DNA of 64,000 bases, taken from Xylocopa sonorina. Lineage: Eukaryota; Arthropoda; Insecta; Hymenoptera; Apidae. How positions within the stretch are numbered: the first letter of the stretch is position 1; each line of letters starts with the position of its first letter. The translations under genes and the position numbers were made by a program. Where the stretch lies: NCBI RefSeq assembly GCF_050948175.1, contig NW_027490389.1:333856-397855 (forward strand), in the 5' to 3' direction. The notes under the pieces were generated by a model. That model was not told where the DNA came from, did not search any database, and saw only the letters and a program-made list of their open reading frames with translations. Positions 14,001 to 25,900 of the stretch are shown here, in pieces.

Positions 14001-15892
14001 AAGCAATAGCGTTTTAATGCTTCTTAAAGCGCGATATCGCACCTCAGTTCTATGTTGTACGATAAGACATAATATTCATTGCGAAATGTTACGTATACCA
14101 CGTCTACACTTCAAGTGAATGTGAATGCCACACATTCTTGCCAGGAAATGCGTTTCCAGATGACTACGTATCGAAGCAATGTAGTTCCAATGCTTCCTCA
14201 AGCGCGATATCGCATCTCATTTGTATGTTTCATGATAAGATATATTATTCATAGCGAAGTGATATGTATAGCTCGTCTACACTTCAAAAGATAGTAAATG
14301 CCACACTTCCATGCAAGGAAATAGCGTTTCCTGGTCTCCACGTATCAAAGCAATAGAGTTCTAATGCTACTTGAAACGCAATATCTTATCTCATTTCTAT
14401 GTTTCATGATAAGATATAGCAGTCATTGCGAAGTGTTATGTATACCTCGTCCACACTTCAACAGAATGTAAATGCTACACTTCCTTGCTAGGAAATGCGT
14501 TTCCAGATGTCTATGTATCGAAGCAATAGAGATCTAATGCTTCCTAAAACGCGATAACGTATATCAGTTCTATGTTTTATGATAAGATATAATAATCATT
14601 GCGATGTGTTATGTATACCTCCTCTACATTCCAAAGGAATGTAAATGTTACACTTCCTTGCTGGGCAATAGCGTTCCCAGATGTCTACGTATCGAAGCAA
14701 TACAGGTTTAATGCGTCTCAAAACGCGATATCGCTTCCTATTTCTATGTTTCGTGATAAGATGTAATATTCATTGCGTAGTGTTATGCATACCTTGACTA
14801 CACTTCAAAAGAATGTAAATGCCACACTTTCTTGCCAGAAAGTAGCGTATGCAGATATCTACCTATCGAAGCAGTGGAGTTCTATTGCTTCTTAAAACGC
14901 GATGTCGTATCGCAATTCTATGTTTCATGATATAATACAAGATTCATTACGAAGTGTTATTTATACCTCGTCTACACTTCAAAAGAATGTAAATGCACAC
15001 TTCCTTGCTAGGAAATGCATTTCCAGATGTCTACATATCGAAGAAATGGAGATCTAATGCTTCTTGAAACTCGATACCGCATCTCATTTCTATGTTTCAT
15101 GGTAAGATATAATATTCATCGAGACGTGTTGCATACATCGTCTACACTTCAAAGGAATGAAAATGCCACGCATCCTTGCTAGGAAATGCGTTTCCAGATG
15201 ACTACGTATCGAAGCAATGGAGTTCTAATGCTTCCAAAACGCGATATCGCATCTCATGTATGTTTCATGATAAGATATAATATTCATTGCGAAGTGTTAC
15301 GTATACCTCGTCTACACTTCAAAAGAATGCAAATGCCACACTTCTTGGTTAGGAAATTGCGTTTCTAGATGTCTACCCATCGAAGCAATAGATTTCTAAC
15401 TCTTTATAAAACGCGATATCGCATATCAGTTCTAAGTCACATGATAAGATGTAATTTCAATGCAACGCGTTATGTATATCTCCTCTACACTTCAAATGAA
15501 TGTAAATGCATCATTTCCTTGCTACGGAATTTTGTTTCTATATCTGAAGGTTTTAAAGCAATAGAGTTCTAATGCTTCGTAAAACGCGGCTGCGCATCTT
15601 ACTTCTATATTTCATGATAAGATGTAATATTCATAGCATCGCGTTATGTTTATCTGCGTCTGCACATGAATTGAGTGTGAACCCTACACTTTCTTGCCCG
15701 GGGATAGCGTTTCTAGGTGTCCAGGTGCCGAAGCATTTAATTTGTCATGCTTCATGCACCTCAATATCGCATTTCATATAAACAGTTCAAAGTAAGTTAG
15801 AAGGTTGTAAAGCTCTATGCATCGCATTATGCTTATCAGCTTTTGTGCTTTATAATGCTCTGGGATGTGAGAAGGTCCTCAACCATCCTTAA

Positions 15893-16475
15893 CTCCTAAA
15901 GAGAAGTCAAAAGTCCAGCGGCCCTGCAGGTGGGCCATGGGAGCGCGGCGCGCGAGGCGCTACGCAATTTAAATGATCAGGAGGATCCCCTCGGGGACAC
16001 CCAAGGGGGCGAGAAGAGGAAATCGCCGAAATCCACTGATCGATGGACCCGAACAATACCGAAGCCTACAGCCCACTCCACCAAGGAGCCCCGAGGAGGA
16101 TGCAGGAGACCCGAGGACCACCAGCGAATTCAAGGAACCTGAAGAAGAGAACGTGAGAGCTTATTCACTAAAGCGTCCCATTTCTTGTGTCGCATATTGT
16201 ATATTGTATCTTATATCGTGAAGCGAGTTATGATACCCGGTAATTTGCGGCGTGTTGCGTAGTTTCCCGTAGCCCTTGTTAGTTAAACCCACGTGGAGAC
16301 CATAAGTAAACATGCCGTGACTTCAGTATCTCGCGACCTGAGTGTGTGTACTTGGCTAGGCGTAGTCGAGAAGAGGAGCATTTCGAAGTTTCAAGGGTTG
16401 TTCCGCTCCAGGGTTCTCGGGGTCGTGTAGTCTATCCCTTTGCTACTTTCTGAGCAGCTGGCGCCCAAGAAAAGT
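15893..16475 (+). mobile_element. LTR-like dispersed repeat, copy A (internally deleted)
   Basis: This GC-rich segment shares a series of colinear blocks with 19430-20165, in the same orientation: GCGCGGCGCGCGA, AAATCGCCGAAATCCAC, GAACAATACCGAAGC, GAGAACGTGAG, TAAAGCGTCCCATTT, CGGCGTGT and GCTGGCGCCCAA. Between about 16123 and 16143 it lacks roughly 150 bp that in copy B hold a TATA box and a GA microsatellite, so this copy has lost its promoter-like part. Short overlapping reading frames at 15930-16221 show no known domain. A degenerate solo LTR or similar noncoding retroelement relic is the best guess; the class is not proven. Confidence 0.5.
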
Positions 16476-16659
16476 TGTACGTGAGCGGATACCTTGGAAC
16501 CATAGATTGCTTTAGATTAAAGTACGTTTTACACCTTAAAGCATTTAGATAATTAACGCCTTCAAGTTTCCCTGACTTACTATATATAGGTTTCCATCAC
16601 AACTAATAGGAACCATCACTTTACATAGATATATAGAACACACACAGTTTTAAACGTAG
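16476..16659. other. AT-rich spacer, nothing recognised
   Basis: This lies between the end of LTR-like copy A and decayed satellite. No gene, repeat or structural RNA is visible. Confidence 0.6.
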
Positions 16660-16830
16660 AATTGAGAATTTGAGAACTTACTTTGAAACGTTAGTAGTGA
16701 GGAATTCCATTGGATTTCATAGAAATTCAGAACTTACTTGCTATGAAACATAGGCAGATAAGGGCCATCGCGTTGCTTAGAACTTTAGAACTTGCTTACT
16801 TCAACAAAGATTTCTATTGGCTTCGTCCGT
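16660..16830 (+). repeat. decayed satellite monomer, forward orientation
   Basis: The stretch with TATGAAACATAGGCAGATAA and CATCGCGTTGCTTAGAAC followed by TTAGAACTTGCTTACTTC lines up with the forward monomer (TGAAACATAGAAATGAGAT, ATCGCGTTTTAAGAAGC, TTAGAACTCTATTGCTTC). A more degraded TTTGAAACGTTAG unit precedes it at about 16681. If correct, satellite orientation already changes from reverse to forward inside the island, to the right of LTR-like copy A. Confidence 0.5.
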
Positions 16831-17513
16831 TCTTTTAGAAGAGATTTTGATAAACCACATACTTTTCACGCTTCTGATATCTTTGAAAGTTCGCGAGATG
16901 TAATCGTTTAAGTTTTAAAATGATTACTTAGTGTGGATTATTATTTAGTAACTCGCTCATAAACGAGTCTGCATAGGATTTAATCCATAAGTTTTTAAGC
17001 CTGGAATTTATGCAGTTATTTGTTATTCACTTATTGCTCAAACGACAAAGATTCTGACCACTTCAAAATGGTTGACTTTCATCAATTTTCTTAAAAATTG
17101 AAATACTGCCCAACTGCTTGCATTAAAGACTGTAATTAAAGCTTTCGAAACATTTTACCTCTTATAGATGAATTCTGGAATTGAAATTGAATGTTTGACT
17201 TTTCTAGCTCCTGTTTAGACATCTTTCTATTGGAATGTTCAAGTATTTTTCATATTCGTAATTATTAAAAATGTTTTACTTGATTCTTTTATTTAATATT
17301 TAGAATTTTCTGAGAAATATTTTTTATCGTAATGAACTATATAATTGCAATTATAATTCTTTATGAAGTAATAATAACAGAAAGGTATGTATCCATTCTT
17401 GTAGTTTTGTAAAAAGTATTTAATCTTACTATCTAAAATGAAACATTGAGATCTGTTTACAATCTAATGGAAATTAATTACCTTTTGATTCAAATTCACA
17501 ATGATAATCTTCC
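16831..17513. other. AT-rich DNA without recognisable features
   Basis: About 0.7 kb of low-complexity-leaning AT-rich sequence. All frames are closed by frequent stops and I see no satellite or transposon similarity. It may be ordinary intergenic or upstream DNA of the gene-like locus at 17564-18769. Confidence 0.5.
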
Positions 17514-17563
17514 ATAGTTCAACAATTTTGTGAGCTGTCCTCAGGAATCCGCAGCTCAGTACT

Positions 17564-17570
17564 TATATAA
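17564..17570 (+). promoter_or_regulatory. possible TATA box
   Basis: TATATAA lies just before an ATG at 17572, preceded by a moderately GC-rich patch. Such matches are common by chance in AT-rich DNA; it matters only because gene-like sequence follows. Confidence 0.25.
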
Positions 17571-17571
17571 A

Positions 17572-17886
17572 ATGAACGACACAAAGAACAGCCTAACCAA
17601 ACGTATTCGAACCGATTTTTCAATACTAATCTTATCATGTTTAACTTATGCTGCAAACTATTGAAATGCCCTTCGAAAAGTGTTTATTCACAGTGAAGTA
17701 AACGGTAAGTATTACGCCTTGCACCACTGTTCACAATACGTATGTTTCATTTACTATCAAAACCGTGAGTATTATCGCCTTTCTTTACTTTTTGTAACCT
17801 TCAATGCCTTCATGTTACAGATCGTTAAACTTGCTTTAAAATGCTCTATTGTATTACGGAAGAATGGACATACCAATTCATTTTAA
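17572..17886 (+). other. possible 5' exon and intron of a gene-like locus
   Basis: An ATG at 17572 opens a 30-codon frame ending at 17662-17664, with a basic start and a hydrophobic stretch FSILILSCLTYAANY. Downstream, GTAAGT at 17705-17710 and a pyrimidine-containing TTACAG ending at 17820 would bound a 116-bp intron, a typical size for insects. After that acceptor a frame from 17841 runs 82 codons to 18089. The pieces do not join into one obvious long coding frame, so this may be untranslated leader, a decayed exon or chance. Confidence 0.22.
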
Positions 17887-18061
17887 AAAATGAAGGTAAC
17901 CTTCATATGTCCAACATAACTCCACTTACAAAAAAACTATTTTCATCAACGGATGGCCCCTTTGTACTATGCAATTTTGTATTAGCAAAAACTTCTATGA
18001 AACTTATAGTTTCGTGGATATCTGAGGTGCTACTTATTACTGCCCCACCCTGTATATTGTT

Positions 18062-18769
18062 ATGGATGTGTCCAACAAGGCAACGATGAACAGAGTTAAA
18101 TTTAATATTATGATGTTTATTATTTTACTCATAGTATATTTGTTTTTCTGGAATTTTGCCAAAAAACAATGTTTACGATGTCGACAGATGAATATATTTG
18201 CCTTAGAATTACAAGAGCCAACAATTTCGAAAGTAGAATATTACTTTATTTCGCTAACCGAATCATTGCAAACGTTAAGTAAAGTGCTTTGCCTTTCAAA
18301 ACAGTCAGATGCAAATTACGATACAACGTTTCCAAGAAATGGTACGTGCCACTGTTCTTTAATTTCAGTTTATTTAATCAAAGGAAATTTAATTGAAATA
18401 TCCGCAAAATTTGAGGACAAAAAGTTATTGTAATTTTACGCAACATATATGATGGTGATAAAGGATAAGTATACGGAACTGAAAATGGAAAGTAGCGAGC
18501 AGAAAAAGAAACTGATGGAGCTACAAAGTAGATTGATACATCCGTCAAACGATGATTCTAGGTTAATAAAATCTGTTAATCAAAGAACTATTGCAAAAAT
18601 CAAGTATAATCAATATTACTTCTGCTCAAAGGCTATAATAGAATTGGACCGAAATGGGTACAAAACAGGCCATTATATCTATACGTTCTATTCTATGCAA
18701 AGGCAAATATTTCAAAGAGAAAAGATGTGTTACTTACAAATTACTTATGTTCCTAGATATCTCTATTAA
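18062..18769 (+). pseudogene. unidentified membrane-anchored protein frame with one in-frame stop
   Basis: One frame is open from an ATG at 18062 to a stop at 18767-18769 except for a single TAA at 18431-18433, about 235 codons in all. Such length is unusual in this AT-rich island. The first part has a strong hydrophobic segment (about residues 16-31, NIMMFIILLIVYLFFW) preceded by basic residues, as in a type II membrane protein, then cysteine pairs (CLRC and CHC). After the stop comes a lysine- and glutamate-rich stretch (KYTELKMESSEQKKKLMEL) that could form a coiled coil. I recognise no family. It could be a degraded gene, exons around an intron that removes the TAA (a GTACGT donor lies at 18342-18347, but no frame-preserving acceptor is convincing), or chance. 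Confidence 0.3.
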
Positions 18770-19425
18770 AGCACCGAGATATAGCACACGGGCAACACGG
18801 CCGTGACAATGACACTATCAGCTCACCATAGCTACACGCGTGGTTGTGGCGTAGGCTGACATTTACTAATGGGGAAGCTGTTTCCATAAAAATTATAAGC
18901 AAATATGAAAAATAACTAAACTGTGCAATTTACTTATTTTGATTCCAAAATAGATACACCGGCACAAAACAAAGATATAAGAACTCGATTTTATTATTTT
19001 CTATAAACTAGCTCGATAGGGCGATTTTTTCCATAAAGTCGATAATTACTTTGTCATAAAAATATACACACTTATTTTATATATATTTTCTTCAATTTAT
19101 TGTTGCAAATTCATGCAATTGAGGGTTACATTAAATACGATGACAGCATGTTATTTCAAAAATTACACAAGGCGAAGTTAGGGACGCAACAGCATGAATT
19201 TTTATTTTGTAAGTAATATTTTTTTTATAATTAATATTTTTAGTCTATGATGGATTGAAAGAAATATATACGACTCGCTCAATAACTATAAATATAGGAA
19301 AACGACCATCAAAATGTCTATCAATACTCATATGCTGAACATCTACTGACATCTAACGGTTCTAATTTGTATGAAAGCACAGGTTCCCCATTGCCAAATG
19401 TGATCCTGCGTCATTGCTGAGGAGA
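18770..19425. other. AT-rich DNA, nothing recognised
   Basis: No usable reading frame, satellite or transposon match is visible. It contains long A/T runs, for example near 19060-19090 and 19200-19245. Confidence 0.5.
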
Positions 19426-19694
19426 TTCATGAATGGAGCGATCCTTGAGCCCATGGAGAGGAAAACTCAAGATGCGCAGCGGAATTGCAGGTGAGCCGTG
19501 GAAAGCGCGGCGCGCGACACGCGCCGCAGTTCAAATAATCCAGAGGACCCCCTCTAGACACACCAGAGGGCGCGATCAGGGAAGATCGCCGAAATCCACC
19601 GATCGATGCCCCGAACAATACCGAAGCGTATGGCCCTACACCATCAAGGAGCCCTAAGGAGGATCTAAGGGGATCCGAAGACCCCCAGCAAACC

Positions 19695-19701
19695 TATATA
19701 A
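19695..19701 (+). promoter_or_regulatory. TATA box in LTR-like copy B
   Basis: TATATAA lies in a GC-rich context about 60 bp before the GA tract. The position and the following CT-rich leader resemble the U3/R junction of an LTR. The related copy A has lost this region. Confidence 0.4.
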
Positions 19702-19758
19702 TGAGCTAGCCAGCACGAAGACAGCCTCTTATTCTTCTGAACGACTTAGCGACTACTT

Positions 19759-19761
<3 letters not shown>

Positions 19762-19804
<43 letters not shown>
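19762..19804 (+). repeat. (GA)n microsatellite
   Basis: About 21 uninterrupted GA units inside LTR-like copy B, absent from copy A. Pure tracts like this vary easily in length. Confidence 0.98.
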
Positions 19805-19807
<3 letters not shown>

Positions 19808-20324
19808 GACGGACTGAACGAGATCCATACTTGTTGGAAACGAGAACGTGAGTCCTTATACGCTAAAGCGTCCCATTTGTTCCCTGCCGCAATTGTGATA
19901 TCGCGTATTGTAATTTGTATTGTATAACGGGTGGTGATCCCCGGTCATTCGCGGCGTGTCGTATACCCTTTTGTAATACCGCGTCGAGGCAATCTAGAAA
20001 GAAGCCGTGAGTTTAGTATCCCGCGACCCTAATTTGCGCACTCGGCTAGAAGCAGTCGAGAGAAAGAGTATTTCGAAATTTCCAGGGTTATCTTGCACCG
20101 GGTTTCCCCGGGTTGCGTGGTTTATTAGTTTCTGCTACTTCTTGAGTAGCTGGCGCCCAAAAAGTCCCAACCTCGCAGCTTCGAAATACTTGCTGGATAG
20201 GAAATTTATTGCTCTGTACTTCGCGTTGCCGAAGCACGCGGATATTCTGTACCCCGATATAACCCCGGACTAAACTTCTGGATACCCCGTTATTATTGGT
20301 TCTATATACCCTTTTCTTGCGGAT

Positions 20325-20346
20325 TGTAACGGGAAAAACCGTCACA
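20325..20346. repeat. terminal near-palindrome of LTR-like copy B
   Basis: TGTAACGG and CCGTCACA are inverted with one mismatch around a GAAAAA loop. It may mark the right end of the element or a junction of two LTR ends. Confidence 0.5.
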
Positions 20347-21199
20347 GTACTTAATTATACATGACTGCATAAAAAGGATGTCATGTACTTTTATAATCAA
20401 TGCGATATAAGAATATAAAACGATGAACTATCCACTCCCATCAGGAGTAAAAACAATGTTTGGTACGCAAAGTTCATTGCAAAATATAATCAAGCAGTTA
20501 ATATATCAAATCACTGCACACAATAAATCACTGAATGTATAATGATATGAATAGTAAGAAAAACATATTTACCTGTTAGATGTTTATAAATTCAAATTTA
20601 AAAGTCCAAGTCACATTTAATATATTATTGTTTAACAAGGTGATTTAATATTGTTTCAAATAGGCGTGCAGAACTAGCTCGTACTTCTGTCAATGTAATT
20701 TCATTCGAAAAATACAAAGGATAAGAGGAAATATTCTCCAATATATAACATATATAAATCAACGGATGCAAGAGAGAACACTCGATCTCGGTGTAACGAG
20801 ACCGGGGCGTCATCCTGCAGTAATCGTATAACGCCTGTTCCTAGATGGTGTAGAGAGTGAATGTGGAGGGTGAAAAGCATAAAATAACAACAATGTAACT
20901 AAAGAGAAAGAGAAAGAGAATATGTGGAAGCATTGCATTTATTAAGAGGAAATCCTAGAAATATCAAACAACAGATTATATACCATACTGTAAGGGTAAG
21001 GTACAACGAAATAGACGATATCGTGAGAGAAACTAAAAAAATCGAGAAACTTAAAAAGAAAATAATAATTTAGATTGAGCGAATTAATATCACTGATCCC
21101 GGCAAGCTTAATGGAAAACGCATAACGATGAATCGGTTAGAGTATAAGATAGATGTTGGTCGCGGTTTGAGTGGCCCTGGGAATCCTTTGCCCGCATCA
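20347..21199. other. AT-rich DNA between LTR-like repeat and decayed satellite
   Basis: No gene is recognised. A short GAGAAA repeat occurs at about 20902-20921. Frames present are short and unsupported. Confidence 0.5.
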
Positions 21200-21231
21200 G
21201 GGCAGGCAGTAGGATGGTGGAGAGCCTGCCC
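21200..21231. repeat. perfect 8-bp inverted repeat at island edge
   Basis: GGGCAGGC (21200-21207) and GCCTGCCC (21224-21231) are exact reverse complements around a 16-base loop, right at the point where satellite-like sequence begins. No tRNA fold was found here. Confidence 0.6.
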
Positions 21232-21960
21232 TCCTGTTGCTTGGATCTATAGAATTCACATTCTATTGTAGAGTAGAAGCAGATAATTATAATGCTTTTC
21301 ATAGAAGATTACAGCTTACTTAATTCGAAACGTTGAAATGAGATGAGTCATGGCATTGTATAATGCATTAGTACTCTATTGTCTCGACATGTAGACACTA
21401 CGAAGGGCAATCCTGTTGCATGGAGCTGTAGAATTTACATTCTTATGAAGTTTTAAAGCAGATAAGCATAGAGCTATGCATAAGAGATTACAGCATTCTT
21501 ACTTTGAAACGATGAAATGGGATGCGCCAGCGCATTGCATGGAGAATTCTAGCTCGATTGCTTTAACAGATAGACACTACGGAGCGCCATACCGTTGCAT
21601 GGAATTATATAGCTCACATTCTATTGAAGACCTCTAACAGTTAAGCACAATGTTATGGATATATGATTACAGATTCTTTGCATTGAAACGTTGAAATGAG
21701 ATGCGACATCGCGCTGATTGAAGTATTAGAAATGTCTTGCTTGGACACGTAGAGATCTGGAAACGATATTCTGTTGCAAGTAAGTATAGGATTCACATCC
21801 TTCTAAGGTCTAGATGCAGATAAATGTAACATATTGCATAGAACATTGCAATTTACCATGAATCATTGAAATGACTTGCGACATCGTGTTGAATGAAGCA
21901 ATAGAACACTATTGCTCCGATAAGTAAGCAAATGGAAACGCTATTTCCTAGCAAGGAAGT
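21232..21960 (+). repeat. decayed satellite at array edge, forward
   Basis: Four strongly diverged monomers, recognised by GAAACGTTGAAATGAGATG-like motifs at about 21326, 21504, 21683 and 21859 (spacings 178, 179 and 176 bp), with GTAGACACTACG in place of GTAGACATCTGC and TTTACATTCTTATG-like segments. They grade into standard monomers after about 21950. Confidence 0.8.
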
Positions 21961-22379
21961 GTCGCACTTACGTTTACTTATGGTGTAGACGAGGTATACA
22001 TAACACTTCGCGATGAATATTATATCCTATCATGAAGCATAGAAATGAGATGCGATATCGCGTTCTGAGAAGCACTACAACTTTATTGCTACGATACGTA
22101 GGCATCTGCAGACGTCATTTCCTAGCAAGGAATAGTCGCATTTACATTCTTTTGAAGTGAATACGAGGTATACATGACTTTTCGCAATGAATATTGTTTC
22201 TTATCATGAAACATAGAAGTGAGATGCGATATCGCGATTTAAGTAGCATTAGAACTCTATTGCTACGATACATAGACATCTAAATACGCTATTTGCCAGC
22301 AAGGAAGTGTCGCATTTACATTCGTTTGGAGTGAATACGAGGTATACATGACACTTCGCAATGAATATTATATCTTATC

Positions 22380-22940
22380 ATGAAGCATAGAAATGAGATG
22401 CGATATCGCGTTTTGAGAAGCACTACAACTCTATTGCTGCGATACGTAGGCATATGCAAACGCTATTTCCTAGCAAGGAATAGTCGCGTTCACATTCTTT
22501 TGAAGTGAATACGAGTTATACATGACACTTCGCAATGAATATTATATCTTATCATGAAACATAGAAGTGAGGTGCGATATCGCGTTTTAAGAAGCCTTAG
22601 AACTCTATGGCCTCGATGCGGAGACATCTGCAAACGCTATTTCCTAGCAAGGAAGTGTCGCATTTATATTTGTTTGGAGTGAATACGAGGTATACATAAC
22701 ACTTCGCAATGAATATTATATCTTATCACGAAACATGGAAATGAAATGCGACATCTCGTTTTAAGAAGCATTAGGACTCTTTTGCTACGATACGTAGACA
22801 TCTGCAAAGGCTATTTCTAGGATGGAAACGTCGAATTTACATTCTTTTGATGTGAATTCGAGGTATACATGACACTTCGCAATGAATATTATATCTTATC
22901 ATGTAACATAGAAGTGAGATGCGGTATCGCGTTTTAAGAA
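22380..22940 (+). repeat. segment duplicated at 39950-40510
   Basis: About 560 bp sharing rare variants (GCACTACAACTC, GAATACGAGTTATAC, AAGCCTTAGAACTC, GTCGAATTTAC) with 39950-40510. The offset is 17571 bp, close to 101 monomers. Only a few single-base differences were seen. Confidence 0.75.
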
Positions 22941-25900
22941 GCATTAGAACCCAATTGCTACGATACGTAGACATCTGCAAACGCTATTTCCTAGCAAGCA
23001 ATAGTCGCATTTACATTCATTTGAAGTGAATACGAGGTATACATGACACTTCGCAATGAACATTATATATTATCACGAAACATATAAATGGGATGCGATA
23101 TCGCGATTTAAGAAGCATTAGAACTCTACTGCCTCGATGCGTAGACATCTGAATACGCTATTTCCTAGCTAGGAAATGTCGCATTTACATTCTTTTCAAG
23201 TGAATACGAGGTATACATGACACTTCGCAATGAATATTATATCTTATCACCAAACATTTAAATGAGATGCGATATCGCGATTTAAGTAGCATTAGATCTC
23301 TATTGCTACGATACGTAGACATCTTAATACGCTATTTCCTAGCAAGAAAATGTCGCATTTACATTCGATTGGAGTGAATACGAGGTATACATGACGCTTC
23401 GCCATTAATATTATATCTTATCATGAATCACAGAAATGAGATGCGATACCGCGATTTGAGAAACATTAGAACTCTATTGCTACGATACGTAGACATCTGC
23501 AAACGCTATTTCCTAGGATGGAAGTGTCGCATTTACATTCTTTTGACTGTGAATTCGAGGTATACATGACACTTCGCAATGAATATTATATCTTATCATG
23601 TAACATAGAAGTGAGATGCGATATCGCGTTTTAAGAAGCATTAGAACCCTATTGCCTCGATGCGGAGATATTTGCAAACGCTATTTCCTAGCATGGAAGT
23701 GTCGCATTTACATACTTTTGAAGTGAATTCGAAGTATACATGATAGTTAGGAATGAATATTATAACTTATCACGAAACATAGAAATGAGATGCGATATCG
23801 CGATCTAAAAAGCATTAGAATTCTATTTCTACGAAACGAAGGCATCTGCAGACGTTATTTCCCAGCAAGGAATAGTCGCATTTACATTCTTTTGAAGTGA
23901 ATACGAGGTATACATGACTCTTCGCAATGAATATTATATCTTATCATGAAACATAGAAGTGAGATGCGATATCGCATTTAAGAAGCATTAGAACTCTATT
24001 GCCTCGATGCGTAGGCATCTGCAGACGCTATTACCCAGCAAGGAAGTGTCGCATTTACATTCATTTGGAGTGAATAGGAGGTATACATGACAGTCCGCAA
24101 TGAATATTACATCCTATCACGAAACATATAAATGAGATGCGATATCGCGATCTAAAAAGCATTAGTATTCTATTTCTACGAAACGTAGGCATCTGCAAAC
24201 GCTATTTCCTAGCAAGCAATAGTCGCATTTCCATTCTTTTGAAGTGAATACAAGGTATACATGACCATTCGCAATGAATATTATATCTTATCACGAAACA
24301 TAGAAATGAGATGCGATATCGCGATTTAAGCAGCATTAGAACTGTATTGCTACGAAACGTAGGCATCTGCAGACGTCATTTCCTAGCAAGGAATAGTCGC
24401 ATTTACATTCTTTTGAAGTGAATGCGAGAGGTATGCATGACTTTTCGCAATGAATACTATATCTTATCATGAAACATAGAAGTGAGATGCGATATCGCAT
24501 TTAAGAAGCATCAGAACCCTATTGCCTCGATGCGGAGATATTTGCAAACGCTGTTTCCTAGCATGGAAGTGTCGCATTTACATTCTTTTGAAGTGAATAC
24601 GAGGTATACATGACGCTTCGCAATGAATATTATATCTTATCACGAAACATATAAATGAGATGCGATATCGCGATTTAAGTCGCATTAAAACTCTATTGCT
24701 ACGATACGTAGACATCTGCAAACGCTACATCCTAGCAAGGAAGATTCGCATTTACATTCTTTTGAAGTGAATACGAGGTATACATGACTCTTCGCAATGA
24801 ATATTATATCTTATCATGTAACATAGAAGTGATATGCGATATCGCGTTTTAAGAAGCATTAGAACCCTATTGCCTCGATGCGGAGATATCTGCAAACGCT
24901 ATTTCCTAGCATGGAAGTGTCGCATTTACATTCTTTTGAAGTGAATACGAGGTATACATGACACTTCCTAATGAATATTATGTCTTATCATGAAACATAG
25001 AAGTGAGATGCGATATCATATTTAAGAAGCATTAGAACTATATTGCTCGATGCGTAGACATTTGCAGGCACTATTTCCGAGCAAGGAAGTGTCGCATTTA
25101 CATTCGTTTGAAGTGAATAGGAGGTATACATGGCACTGCGCAATGAATATTATATCTTATCACGAAACATAGGAATGAAATGCGACATCTCGTTTTAAGA
25201 AGCATTAGAACTCCATTGCTACGATACGTAGACATCTGCAAACGCTATTTCCTAGCAAGCAATAGTCGCATTTACATTCTTTTGAAGTGAATACAAGGTA
25301 TACATGACCATTCGCAATGAATATTATATCTTATCACGAAACATAGAAATGAGATGCGATATCGCGATTTAAGCAGCATTAGAACTGTATTGCTACGAAA
25401 CGTAGGCATCCGCAGACGTCATTTCCTAGCAAGGAATAGTCGCATTTACATTCTTTTGAAGTGAATGCGAGGTAAGCATGACTTCTCGCAATGAATATTA
25501 TGTCTTATCATGAAACATAGAAGTGAGATGCGATATCGCATTTAAGAAGCATTAGAACTCTATTGCCTCGATGCATAGAAATCTGAATACGCTATTTCCT
25601 AGCTAGGAAATGTCGCATTTCCATTCTTTTGAAGTGAATACGAGGTATACATGACACTTCGCAATGAATATTATATCTTATCACGAAACATAGAAATGAG
25701 ATGCGATATCGCGATTTAAGTAGCATTAGAACTCTATTGCTACAATACGTAGACATCTGAATACGTTATTTCCTAGCAAGGAAATGTCGCATTTACATTC
25801 GTTTGGAGTGAATACGAGGTATACATGACGCTTCGCAATCAATATTATATCTTATCATGAAGCATAGAAATGGGATGCGATATCGCGTTTTGAGAAACAT

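Larger units (their letters stand above)
3401..15850 (-). repeat. 174-bp satellite array, reverse orientation (block B)
   Basis: Roughly 71 monomers run on the opposite strand to block A, recognisable by ATGTAAATGCGACACTTCC, GCAGATGTCTACGTATCG and GCGATATCGCATCTCA. From about 3401 to 9180 most monomers are similar to each other. From about 9180 rightward more monomers carry private changes (for example TGCCACACTT for TGCGACACTT, GTTTCCAGATG for GTTTGCAGATG). The last ones (15480-15850) are barely recognisable. This gradient is typical of an array edge that no longer takes part in homogenisation. No gene is seen within it. Confidence 0.95.
19430..20346 (+). mobile_element. LTR-like dispersed repeat, copy B
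   Basis: This is the longer relative of 15893-16475, same orientation. It has a promoter-like part, CCTATATAATGAG around 19693, followed by a CT-rich leader and a GA microsatellite, then the shared GAGAACGTGAG, TAAAGCGTCCCATTT and GCTGGCGCCCAA blocks. It ends at 20325-20346 in TGTAACGG ... CCGTCACA, a near-palindrome resembling the TG...CA termini of long terminal repeats. No gag or pol coding sequence lies next to it, and the 2.9 kb between copies A and B has no retroelement genes, so they are not obviously the two LTRs of one element. The left boundary is uncertain. Confidence 0.5.

Noticed and set aside
15930..16221. Frames of 70 and 82 codons in LTR-like copy A, and 19433-19657 in copy B
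   Set aside because: They are short, rich in Pro, Arg and Gly as expected from GC-rich repeat, and not conserved in frame between the two copies.
18342..18367. Intron from GTACGT to TTTCAG inside the gene-like frame
   Set aside because: It would be only 26 bp, below a workable intron size, and removing it would break the reading frame.
21060..21231. tRNA-like sequence near the GGGCAGGC inverted repeat
   Set aside because: I could not fold D, anticodon and T arms with the needed conserved bases; only the single 8-bp stem is present.
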